Under the pieces are notes generated by a model. It had not been told where the DNA came from. It made no database searches and worked only from the letters and a program-made list of their open reading frames with translations. From NCBI RefSeq assembly GCF_963678635.1, contig NC_087062.1, forward strand, positions 70,215,345-70,275,344: a stretch of 60,000 nt of DNA, in the 5' to 3' direction. Position numbers and translations under genes: made by a program. This stretch comes from Symsagittifera roscoffensis. Taxonomy: Eukaryota; Xenacoelomorpha; Acoela; Convolutidae. This document shows, one piece after another, positions 35,601 through 39,104 of this stretch (position 1 is the first letter of the stretch; each line of letters starts with the position of its first letter).

Positions 35601-36354
35601 ATCTCCCAAATTGAACGTAGCAGACCTCTGTCTGCAAAACATCGGAGACTCGTCTAGCTTGTGAAGCGGTTTTCCGTCCACCGAAACGATCACGAAGCCA
35701 GGCTGTAAGAAGCTGAGACTATTCACGTGCTCTTGCTCCAACTCTATGTGCCTAAACATGACTCGAAAAATAATATGAGGCTGATACCGCTGGATAATTT
35801 GAAAACTCGCTGTATCTTGATTGAAGTACAGTATTGGATTTTTACTTACTCGACTATCGTATAGATTTCATTGGATCCTTGGTGCATAACATTGTTGCAA
35901 TGTATCCATTTCAAAAACCCACTATCAATTGTTGCTTTCCTGGGCTCTGTCCATTTAAACTCATACGGGTATTTCCATTGGCGCATGTCATCCACTTGAA
36001 TTGGACTGCCAGGTGGGAATTTACTGGCATCAAAAATTGAACTTTTTCGTTGTCCATTGCCATAAATATCCTCGCTTCTCGAGGAAGAGGAACAAGCCTT
36101 GAAAAAAAAGTTAAAGCATTAACTTTTTTTAAAAAATATATTCAATATTTTAAATATGTTCAACTTATTATTTTAAAAAATATATTCAATACAATTACCT
36201 GTTCGGAGCTGTTTACAGCATTGATTTCATTCGTAGACGATGAAGATGTATTTGCTGGTTCTTTTGACGCAGCGCTATCTAAATAACCAGAATCTTCCGA
36301 ACACCCTTTCCCCCTAGTCAAGGAACTTGCGAACTGTTGATCATTTTCCATCAT
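2011..36354 (-). CDS. ROCO-like protein (degenerate Roc GTPase + COR), 8 coding exons, 913 aa
   Basis: Spliced gene: exons 36354-36199, 36097-35850, 35751-35495, 24101-23757, 16023-15574, 5990-5730, 3214-2844, 2664-2011. Every junction is GT-AG and the phases agree (0,2,1,1,1,1,0), giving 2742 nt. An in-frame TAA lies 11 codons before the ATG. Order: Ser-rich N-terminus (1-75); possible PDZ-like strand-loop PGFVIVSVDGKPL (about 152-164); a Roc-like module with a P-loop position reading GCEQNMNK (262-269), switch-II-like DVAG (341-344) and a base-recognition-like segment VLFTASPEDG; then COR features (FPKYPLKF, ALHYFENSGFIL, PIWVLMYPHL) and a C-terminal CSCC (from about 887). ROCO proteins are multidomain signalling GTPases. 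No LRR or kinase domain is seen here. The family call rests on motif reading by eye. The exon 7 donor is the weakest junction. Confidence 0.7.
2844..3214 (-). CDS. ROCO-like gene, coding exon 7 (COR-A)
   Basis: Acceptor GAGTTTAG. It encodes ITEALHYFENSGFIL and PIWVLMYPHLVFISL, which match the COR pattern of helix, short strand and 'Pxxl'. The donor was chosen as CTG|GTGGGT because only it gives phase 0 to exon 8. GTGAAA and GTATTT a few bases on are alternatives that break the frame. Confidence 0.65.
3440..3700 (+). repeat. Dispersed repeat family A copy
   Basis: Matches the 'atgaacacaagtaaacag', 'ctcaactttt', 'atagatgcc' and 'cccaatttgagcaaact' blocks seen in the other copies, in the same + orientation. 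Confidence 0.6.
3840..4490. repeat. Four degenerate tandem units of ~157 bp
   Basis: Units start near 3879 (GACGAAGCCGCTTA), 4042 (GACGTCGCCG), 4196 (GACCGTAGCCACTTA) and 4352 (GTGGGTAGCCGCTT). Each continues through an AGCTTCC-like block, 'attttcgaga', 'gtcaaaaagtttcaaaaa' and 'gagggccataactttt'. Divergence is high, so the array is old. Confidence 0.65.
4490..4870 (+). repeat. Dispersed repeat family A copy with intact 3' hairpin
   Basis: Matches the family from 'cccttaaagctctttgaa' to its end. The terminal palindrome at 4833-4863 has arms GAAGAGT/ACTCTTC enclosing TGAAC-TAC-GTTCA. Confidence 0.65.
5155..5600 (+). repeat. Dispersed repeat family A, best-preserved copy
   Basis: Runs from 'aacatagccaatcgaaga' to 'tatataagagtcttcactac'. 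It is very close to the copy at 21025-21290 over its first 260 bp. A TATATAAG box-like sequence precedes the terminal palindrome. Confidence 0.7.
5730..5990 (-). CDS. ROCO-like gene, coding exon 6 (Roc/COR linker)
   Basis: Acceptor GAATTGCAG, donor AAATTG|GTAATT, phase 1 on both sides. It ends in IPFEQFNDFIIRRSEIG, which suits the start of a COR domain. The intron before it carries the 7.4-kb LTR retrotransposon. Confidence 0.75.
6000..6835. other. Intron 5 sequence left of the LTR retrotransposon; nothing coding
   Basis: AT-rich intron with a short fragment of a second dispersed motif ('cggagcatcgcacc...ttgcgatacc', near 6232). I see no exon or RNA gene. Confidence 0.4.
6841..7119 (+). repeat. 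5' LTR of the 7.4-kb Gypsy element
   Basis: 279 bp, starting TGTGGTGCGTCG and ending CGTTTCACA. It contains a perfect CRE/ATF palindrome TGACGTCA at 6870-6877 and a TATTTAAATA stretch near 7030 as a possible TATA region. Confidence 0.95.
6870..6877. promoter_or_regulatory. CRE/ATF palindrome in LTR
   Basis: TGACGTCA, followed by TCA, is the consensus full CRE site bound by CREB/ATF bZIP factors. The same site occurs in the other LTR at 13993-14000. Function in this host is inferred. Confidence 0.5.
7119..13544 (+). CDS. Gag-Pol polyprotein of the 7.4-kb Gypsy element (2141 aa)
   Basis: A single ORF whose ATG uses the last base of the LTR and the first two of the PBS. Gag-like N-terminus; two zinc knuckles near residues 318-355 (CX2CX7HX3C, then CX2CX4HX4C); protease motif VDTGSPASFV near 432; RT with LDLKYAFSQIPL near 680 and FLDD near 748 in place of the usual YxDD; RNase H starting VKCDASHSGLGAAL near 898; a hydrophobic stretch near 1172-1230; integrase HHCC near 1413-1449, then D (LDYAGPL, ~1478), D (IKTDQYSGF, ~1536) and E (GLVERSIQ, ~1572). 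The last ~300 residues are Ser-rich and low complexity, with an internal duplication of a [GS]NxGTExPIS[VI]KP segment. The protein makes and integrates the element's cDNA. No gag/pol frameshift is present. Confidence 0.95.
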   Translation: MAQPAVSTSEDRTDLLGVSVFWHKPTADPPHSWDSWIGQFNLAITLRERCDPRELLKPPGIVHDDPAPKPEVVGADEDAAAIASRIARNDAAVRKVTEMNEERRAKGPRVAPGVYYFEVEQRVKSRLFFSLGSEGRKRFLQSYPHADLSELTFREFHEFCVLLFRKEKNFIIERMQIYNAVHSDRENLEAFYLRLTGQAALCGWTIDQEKEVVRDIFIAKMRYKDIQRELCIHPGATPEDSLKSALLQEKGAQTATDLQRQLGSSSSSGNYSQAGNTMGQNSRIKQEPTFSVQGKKLSDRISRAQNGKKKEINNKSKSCYFCGNRFSPNHKQSCPARNVTCRNCNKKGHFAKCCNSKNVANVEAESDETVEETCNFITSDSESEFTVLSVAAVKPSLPIKSVKRLEVVNAATGKLRSIQITLRCGKTFFKATVDTGSPASFVNKKTADYIIKTVPSAKFFTVQESPIDTVYVDYNRKKIELMGTLIVDVSSLGWHIKSAKFLISENRTRCLLGLDMQPQLGVRTTQVRPDRPLVGEVSQSDPNLTSDSWKSHFHQKFHRVFNRIGKAKNHKVFSTFKSPLVPIQEKGRRVPVHIQDKVGKEIQKLIHEGHVVKLNKCTSEYFISPIVITAKKDGSVKLAMDAKPMNEQIHKNHYQMPNLLELLDSAAQIITSDISGDVWFTSLDLKYAFSQIPLSEEISRHCNFNIVCGEQTGTYRFKTGFYGLTDMPKEFQKAMDNTLQGLSGVFCFLDDILIVSKGSVEVHNILVDKVISRLDKEGFALKLSKCEFSLNQLSWLGYDIDSEGYRPKRSKIEAVLALEPPRTLKQLRSFMGILNHLQRFLPNLQVHSDQLRPSLTAGNKSKFEWGECQQMAFRNILQLIANITKMYHYDQSRNSRVKCDASHSGLGAALEQEIEEDVWVPIAFASRFLNDQEKKYSTNELELLAIVWSCEHFRTYLLGNHFVILTDHKAIISALKTNRGNKTYQSRLTRWADRLLPFDFDIFHISGCKLGIVDYLSRFPTFEAPPPSSFDEQYVVKCISRFFEACEFLDGWAKHHTSSEELSNTVEIGQDYVVPVQINLVELLGNCQSRINCPDINSSLVATNKCGNRTVEGVLFQDIQSTSESLYPLEGDKMFAISQNNSSNPPISPPLEGVQSVGSYSSQSASSINMPNFATFSAWIITYLPFLILLWIITLAVSSCHLLALIVNFFVLISTYRIGWIEIILSVFHFQTAMNPNTSTNNTNDSFEQLLNQYLPVTQHWFSSDRARPRFHAGAVRPRRSTTVQRGVELRSQYARILANFRSKRGRMPKLLSQSVNSLEILKSPVVSADQKSLTGLVGILDSDVLSELTDEDASLSLMKRAIINRDYEGFCRIDSYIKSFWHCAAVVDGCVVVDNRIGIPMCLRKPLLYRLHRSHAGQLAMVDAAQYIWWPRMHRDIIQLCKDCPQCTKFGKNLKANVSFNSSKPLPLLSGPNEELQLDYAGPLLDSLGNSIYILVAIDRYSKYPSAMITRSTGGRKIIKFLKSYIQQHSIPRSIKTDQYSGFKNKLVKNFCLEKNIVQYFCPVGDHRGCGLVERSIQTIKRRLGASRLSSDFSNVQDTLRNIIEDIRVTKNSVTGVSPFELHFGRPPNTELSIAADRLTSGIHLDNQRLERDLLTPEQRREQCDSRPRIKVVKKGQSSPTVSPHFGGTTDSIADTPHYRALESLAQSANQWLSLKKSLTHQEGVKALKTLTERNQILAATLRSNLSAGTLRFRNQMPTEQIRPSLPKRNLDYLVLNEPNKVEIFRKFLNRKSGKELFKPYKGKIVRITDSTYISDKGKVIRRNHLAVRLKSTPLSFSGKQLTPVKKGKKRPNVPSSTSSSEDNRPLKRAGSRQRISAKTVYVPAHSKFPSMPVSHTPPRGQMVASKLREDATSEAPGIQNIPYPQHSTPMVDLTVSSSTSGNPGTEAPISVKPRCINVKPKSTVIVSSSKSGNSGTEIPISIKPKAPIPIMTPVGSDLIPISSDDESSILKSQVGTSSKLVASGSNNQDSHGILSEQDGNMSSSSNSSRSSSRRKKQTTFYGSPIRHSVNVIQSQSATTPPSTPASPDKKVRFVVSSSDRTNQVSQSRADIPEDSPKHRKFIRFPKTSTSDFPSRRSDR
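7120..7137 (+). other. Primer binding site, probably tRNA-Ser
   Basis: TGGCGCAGCCAGCAG directly abuts the LTR. It is the complement of a tRNA 3' end CTGGCTGCGCCA, close to animal tRNA-Ser acceptor ends. The tRNA assignment is from general knowledge and could be checked against the host tRNA set. Confidence 0.75.
10446..10580 (+). promoter_or_regulatory. Three CTCF-like 15-mers inside the ORF
   Basis: ACGGTAGAGGGCGTC (10446), CCGCTAGAGGGCGAC (10500) and CCGCTAGAGGGCGTC (10566) each fit most positions of the animal CTCF core. They also encode a repeated [VL]EG peptide in one frame, so a protein-level repeat is the alternative. Confidence 0.35.
13545..13950 (+). repeat. 3' non-coding region with three imperfect ~57-bp repeats
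   Basis: Copies near 13543, 13673 and 13735 share AAACTTTTG-ATTTA-CG, then 'attcagcatttggtcc', 'agaa' and 'tatacaaact'. They lie between the polyprotein stop and the purine tract. Confidence 0.7.
13951..13963 (+). other. Polypurine tract
   Basis: GAGAGGGGGAAA ends directly against the 3' LTR, as expected for the plus-strand primer of an LTR retrotransposon. Confidence 0.85.
13964..14242 (+). repeat. 3' LTR of the 7.4-kb Gypsy element
   Basis: 279 bp, no difference from the 5' LTR seen by eye. Followed by the target duplication TGAAC. Confidence 0.95.
14440..14700 (+). repeat. Dispersed repeat family A/B copy
   Basis: Begins with a second conserved block (GGAGCTTCGCAACAGTTGCG then 'atacaagattaacaaa'), also seen near 16180, 18255 and 20302. 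It runs on into the 'aaaactggatcaatag' block of family A, which shows the two blocks belong to one longer repeat. Confidence 0.55.
14700..15573. other. Intron 5 sequence; nothing coding recognised
   Basis: AT-rich. Short open frames near 14890-15170 have no recognisable motif. Confidence 0.4.
15574..16023 (-). CDS. ROCO-like gene, coding exon 5 (Roc core)
   Basis: Acceptor ATGTTCAG, donor CTCAG|GTATGC, phase 1 on both sides. It encodes 150 residues with DVAG where switch II is expected, then VIRVNTDNF and IYFVLFTASPEDG in the place of the later Roc strands. It is flanked by introns of 7.7 and 9.6 kb. Confidence 0.75.
16024..18724. other. Intron 4, 5' part: AT-rich with short local repeats
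   Basis: Holds a 'gcggagcttcgcagcac' fragment near 16178, about four degenerate units of GGCTGAATTGTCTGT at 16673-16745, a doubled CAAATTGCCTCTGAAA at 17310-17345, and a doubled ATTGGTACCATCT at 17497-17533. Another 'cttcgcaccacttgcgat' copy starts near 18255. No exon seen. Confidence 0.5.
18725..19345 (+). repeat. Dispersed repeat family A, about one and a half copies
   Basis: One copy from 'catagccaactgataag' to 'cctacgttcattactctt' is followed by a second partial copy ending 'cttcgttcatcgactctt'. Both are on the + strand. Confidence 0.6.
19560..19638 (-). repeat. tRNA-derived Pol III relic
   Basis: Minus strand: TGGTGCAGTGGTAACA as A box, GGTTCGATTCC as a perfect B box, then GGACCTGTTTTTTT. 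The D-stem GGTG/CACC pairs, but the acceptor and T stems do not, so it is not a functional tRNA. Confidence 0.55.
19895..19975 (-). repeat. tRNA-derived Pol III relic
   Basis: Minus strand: GAGCTAACGC in the D-loop position, GGTTCGAATC as B box, then AGGCCTGAACCTGTTTTTT. The 3' segment resembles those of the relics at 19560 and 27410. Confidence 0.5.
20382..20465 (-). repeat. tRNA-derived Pol III relic
   Basis: Minus strand: GCTTAGTGGTTAGTATG (A box), AGGTTCGAATCTC (B box), then TTTTT. It looks like a tRNA body, but the anticodon stem does not pair. Confidence 0.5.
20897..20930. repeat. TC microsatellite
   Basis: An interrupted TC run, with no further signal. Confidence 0.9.
21025..21290 (+). 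repeat. Dispersed repeat family A copy, truncated at its 3' side
   Basis: Near-identical to 5155-5410 and stops abruptly after 'gctagaaatcgttcaa'. Confidence 0.7.
21291..23535. other. Intron 4, 3' part: no gene seen
   Basis: A short family A end-fragment with 'tatataagagtcttcacta' lies at 22225-22262. Degenerate AATTG[GT]CGCC motifs recur at 22985-23060. The short open frames here look random. Confidence 0.4.
23540..23665 (+). repeat. Dispersed repeat family A, 3' fragment next to exon 4
   Basis: Matches 'ttgagcgtaagcaag' through 'tatataggagtcttcactac'. It lies about 100 nt inside the intron after exon 4. A similar fragment lies about 140 nt after exon 6. Confidence 0.55.
23757..24101 (-). 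CDS. ROCO-like gene, coding exon 4 (P-loop region of Roc)
   Basis: Acceptor TTTGTTCAG, donor CGAG|GTAGCT, phase 1 on both sides. It carries NVTIQGCEQNMNKWLLSQLF, laid out like beta1/P-loop/alpha1 of a Ras-like GTPase. The invariant GK[ST] is replaced, so nucleotide binding is doubtful. It is separated from exon 3 by an 11.4-kb intron. Confidence 0.75.
24425..24497 (-). repeat. tRNA-derived Pol III relic
   Basis: Minus strand: GCCTG/CAGGC pair as an anticodon-like stem, GGATAGAATCC as a decayed B box, then CATGTGTCAGTTTTTT. Confidence 0.4.
24712..26279 (+). pseudogene. Broken LINE: endonuclease and start of RT
   Basis: The 24712-25362 frame carries DIICLIETWL and GGGVMIQV, typical of the APE-type endonuclease of non-LTR retrotransposons. 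25381-25584 continues with EATRVTDNSKTCLDHFIF, the conserved end of that domain. 25661-25879 holds PIWFTNRLANLRNKRNA, as in the linker before RT. Stops and frame changes separate the pieces, so the copy is dead. It lies in intron 3, antisense to the host gene. Confidence 0.75.
27410..27497 (+). repeat. tRNA-Gly-like Pol III relic, copy 1
   Basis: TGGTGTGCAGAGGCAACG (A-box region), a perfect anticodon stem CGTCC/GGACG around a 7-nt loop reading TCC at the anticodon position, GGTTAGAATC as B box, then CTGTTTTT. Acceptor pairing is absent. Confidence 0.5.
28637..28722 (+). repeat. tRNA-Gly-like Pol III relic, copy 2
   Basis: Second copy made by the 1225-bp duplication. Two substitutions (CATCC, GGCAG) weaken the anticodon stem. 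Confidence 0.5.
28750..31100 (-). pseudogene. Decayed BEL/Pao-type LTR retrotransposon, copy 1
   Basis: On the minus strand near 29830-29960 the text ECLKVIRRFIAQQGCP, then after a frameshift KHILCDNGTNFIG, reads as BEL/Pao integrase (the DNGTNF motif). Near 30660-30740 VSRIAQVQQMLP..WRHV resembles the segment just before integrase. The left end (28770-29290) matches 31950-32340 and 34775-34930, so these are probably LTR remnants. Confidence 0.55.
31101..31880. other. Unassigned stretch between the two BEL/Pao relics
   Basis: Overlapping open frames on both strands near 31358-31773 show no motif I know. It may be further element sequence. Confidence 0.3.
32488..33735. repeat. Tandem duplication of ~626 bp within the BEL/Pao relic
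   Basis: 'ccatatcatctgaaaattgtctttctcggttaggcagtcag'-type text at 32511 and 33138 opens two copies that stay alignable to 'gcatctgttgaattt' near 33050 and 33685. A few percent divergence makes this older than the 1225-bp duplication. Confidence 0.75.
34312..34541. repeat. Exact tandem duplication of 115 bp
   Basis: TCTTGTAGGTTCGATCTGTG starts both copies and each ends GATTTCTGAGAT. No difference seen by eye. Confidence 0.9.
34931..35494. other. Intron 3, first part after exon 3; nothing recognised
   Basis: AT-rich intron. No motif or repeat recognised. Confidence 0.4.
35495..35751 (-). CDS. ROCO-like gene, coding exon 3 (PDZ-like segment)
   Basis: Acceptor TGTTTAG, donor CATG|GTTAGT, phase 1, after a 98-bp intron. 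It contains PGFVIVSVDGKPL, which resembles the carboxylate-loop and beta-strand region of PDZ domains, then FNLGDLRPGITGFVDLFY. The PDZ reading is tentative. Confidence 0.7.
35850..36097 (-). CDS. ROCO-like gene, coding exon 2
   Basis: Acceptor TTTTTTTTCAAG, donor GA|GTAAGT. Encodes about 82 residues (Ser-rich start, then WKYPYEFKW and GFLKWIHCNNV). It follows a 101-bp intron. No domain recognised. Confidence 0.75.
36199..36354 (-). CDS. ROCO-like gene, coding exon 1
   Basis: Encodes residues 1-52, starting MMENDQQ, Ser/Asn-rich and probably disordered. Its donor is CAG|GTAATT, phase 0. A strong acceptor (pyrimidine tract then TTTAG) lies about 58 nt upstream of the ATG, so a 5' UTR intron or a trans-splice site is possible. 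Confidence 0.7.
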
Positions 36355-37758
36355 TTCTGCGGAATTGAAACTTTCACGGCCACATTAAGTATCATTTGGA
36401 CCTAAAGATAGCAAAATCAAAAAGTCACAGACAAATTAGAACAATTGAAGTCATTTATATCTGTTTTGTTGTTAATATTACTACAATCTTTTTTCTTTTA
36501 AATTAAATCATCAGAAAGTTAGAAATTATCATAGTAACCGAAGATATCACATTCTTCCTTCATCGTTTCGTGAAAGACAAGTGTATTAACTTTTTAATTG
36601 TACCATTCAGACATGTTTGTCACTTTTTATTGAACTTTAATCTTTGTATACACTGGGCGACATTGAAATGGCAACAAAAACTCGATGAGCCAATGCTTTT
36701 TCACCGTGTATTTGACGAGTTTCTTCAAAATTCAATTGCTTGCTCTGATAAATAGCAACAAAACTTGACAACTGGCCTGGAAATTAAGTTTCGAAAAAAA
36801 TGGCAAAAATAATGTAGAAACGAAAAAATAACGTAGATAATGTTTTACCTGATTCAATTCATAAAACTAACTTCAAAACCTTGATTCAGTCACAGTTTCG
36901 GAAACTTCTCGCCTTTATCAGGTCAATAAACTAACAACACTTGAAAGCACATACCTTTAGAAACACTGACAAATAAACAGACCAATTTTTTGGAACAACA
37001 GTAAATTTACAGGTTTAAATTTAGTTATAATTTTTCTCAAATTTGCTTCAAAAGCGTAAAATTGTAGGATTCCACTTTTTCTTCAACTATTTCCATTTTG
37101 AAGAAAGATTTAGCTATATTCTTAATGTCGCGTTTTCAATGTCGCCCATTATATAATTGTAACTTTCGCCCAGAACTTGCACATTGAAGTAGAAAAAATC
37201 CCTGTTGACTACCAGCTGACGTCAGAAACCTTAATTCTACGGATTTTTTCATCGTCTCAATCTAGCCAGCTGATTTTTGGTCTGTTTAAGGGTCAACAAT
37301 AATGTAACAGCTTTCAGGCCATTAGTCGAACGAATCTTACTTATCTTTCGCTTCACATATAAATGCAACCACACAGCTGGGTCTCGGATCCCCAGTGTAA
37401 CATTCTCCCGGAAGTATATACCCACGGAAAGTAAATCTACATGCTAAGACGATTGGTTGAGGTCGTAGTAAATTTACGTGCCTTTGACAGTCTCTACAAT
37501 AGCCAACTCTATGTTTCTCGTAACATCTGCCGACAAAGTCGTTGCTGTTTAAAGGCTATCAGCCGAGCCGTGCTAATTAACTTCACTTAAAGTTGAAATA
37601 AGTGAGCTCATGCCTGGTCTCAGTATACCTAGAACCTGAGGTCACTCCTAAAACCGAGGCTGGTACACTATCAAATCTAAGTTATTTTGACTCTATTGTT
37701 TTAGTAGATGAGAGAAGACCAGCCTATCCACCAGAGATGGATCAACCATTTACCTGAA
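36355..37758. other. 5' flank of the ROCO-like gene; no gene seen
   Basis: Holds the 5' UTR of the minus-strand gene and presumably its promoter. Short open frames have no motif. A good splice acceptor on the minus strand ends near 36412. The sequence 'cagtgtaacattctccc' near 37399 resembles the outer end of the giant LTR, perhaps by chance. Confidence 0.35.
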
Positions 37759-38446
37759 TGTAACATTCGTCTACTGCAGTCACACATGAGGCTTAAGAAA
37801 AATAGGCCCTATAACCACTGGCTCAAGGGTCAGGGACACTATCTCTTGTGTTTTTCTACCTCAAGAACGGTCGGAGCCAGTTCGGTTCGCTTGTGACATG
37901 AGACTACGACCCGTTACAGCTTAAAGGCTACTACTAAAATATCCCCCCACTCTAGAATTAGAAACGTCCCCATACTTAGGTCTCTAGATACCCAAAATAC
38001 ATGAACGCCGTTAAAAACCGGGTTGGAACAATCCGTTAAGTTACTTTTTATTAGACAGTGGAACTTTGATCCATTTCAGATGGATCAACCTAAAACTCGC
38101 CTTACCTCAACATAACAATTATAAAACACACTCTAGAATTTAAATTAAGTACTCACATTGTAGCACGCTCAAGAACCAGGAAGTAAATAAGTCGGTAAAC
38201 AACTCAAGAATTAATAAAGTAACTAATATGAGTTTAATGTTAGTCAGTTTCAACAACAAGAACAAGTTTTTACTCTAGACTGCAAGTTCTCGTGAACCAT
38301 TGGGACACTCTAGCTGTCCACCTTTCCACCGAAGGTTCACTCTGGTCCAGTCAAGAATAGTATTCCAATCGTAATAATCCAACTCGAGGGAATGCTCTCG
38401 TCTCTGTCACAGATGGGACAGCTCTACTCTCGATTATTATAGTGAT

Positions 38447-38469
38447 GGAAATTGCGAATAGCAATTTCC
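38447..38469. promoter_or_regulatory. Perfect inverted repeat in LTR
   Basis: Arms GGAAATTGC and GCAATTTCC around GAATA. The other LTR has it at 57303-57325. It looks like a protein-binding dyad; the factor is unknown. Confidence 0.5.
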
Positions 38470-38549
38470 TACTGTTTTTTCTTGCGACTTTCCCGCGTGT
38501 GTGTCTTAATCGTTCTGAAATTGTTCTGATCTCTTTTTCTGATTTTCAG

Positions 38550-38561
38550 TTCTCGCGAGAA
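38550..38561. promoter_or_regulatory. TCTCGCGAGA (CGCG) element in LTR
   Basis: The palindrome TTCTCGCGAGAA contains TCTCGCGAGA, known in animals as a core-promoter element bound by BANP. The copy in the 5' LTR is at 57406-57417. It lies in the first ~125 nt of the sense LTR. Confidence 0.5.
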
Positions 38562-38673
38562 AATCGTGCATGACAGGTTCCATTCGAAACTTTGAAAAAT
38601 TAAATTTCACTCCAAAATCAAGTGTTTTTTGCTTCTCTCAAGGTCAAACTTCCAAATATGACCGACTGGCACA

Positions 38674-39104
38674 TACTCCCCGGACTCGAGATCGATGTCC
38701 TCATCGCGCGCTGTCTTCTGCCTGTGAGTCCCAGAAAAACCGAGTGTTGCTCAAGATACAGTGCCAGTGGTCATTTACAGAAGTTTGCAGCAGATTTAAG
38801 CTTATCTACACCCCAAAATTCACAGCCATTTAAAATTTTCACACTATTGCTAAACAGCAACCAAAATCTGCATACACCTGCACCCTTGAATTTTCGCTTT
38901 TCAAGCCAATCATTTTAAAATCTCTTTTGTCCTATTCAATCAGGAAATTGTCATGCAGCATTTTCGATTTATATAATAAATATAGTATATTAGTAACAAT
39001 ATTTGCTTTGTTAAAATTTCTTTTTCGTGAATCCAAGTTTCACTCAGATCCACGCTCAAGCCCCCCTTCCCTCTCAAGACTCAAGATCCATCCGATTTGC
39101 CCAT
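38674..39104 (-). other. 3' non-coding region of the giant element
   Basis: Lies between the last ORF and the 3' LTR. The purine run before the LTR is short (GGGGAG then TA), so the polypurine tract is weak. It is rich in CTCAAG (four copies). Confidence 0.5.

Larger units (their letters stand above)
37759..38673 (-). repeat. 3' LTR of the giant element
   Basis: 915 bp. In sense orientation it begins TGTGCCAGTCGG and ends GAATGTTACA. It carries five CTCAAG hexamers (+ strand) and the two palindromes listed below. Confidence 0.93.
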
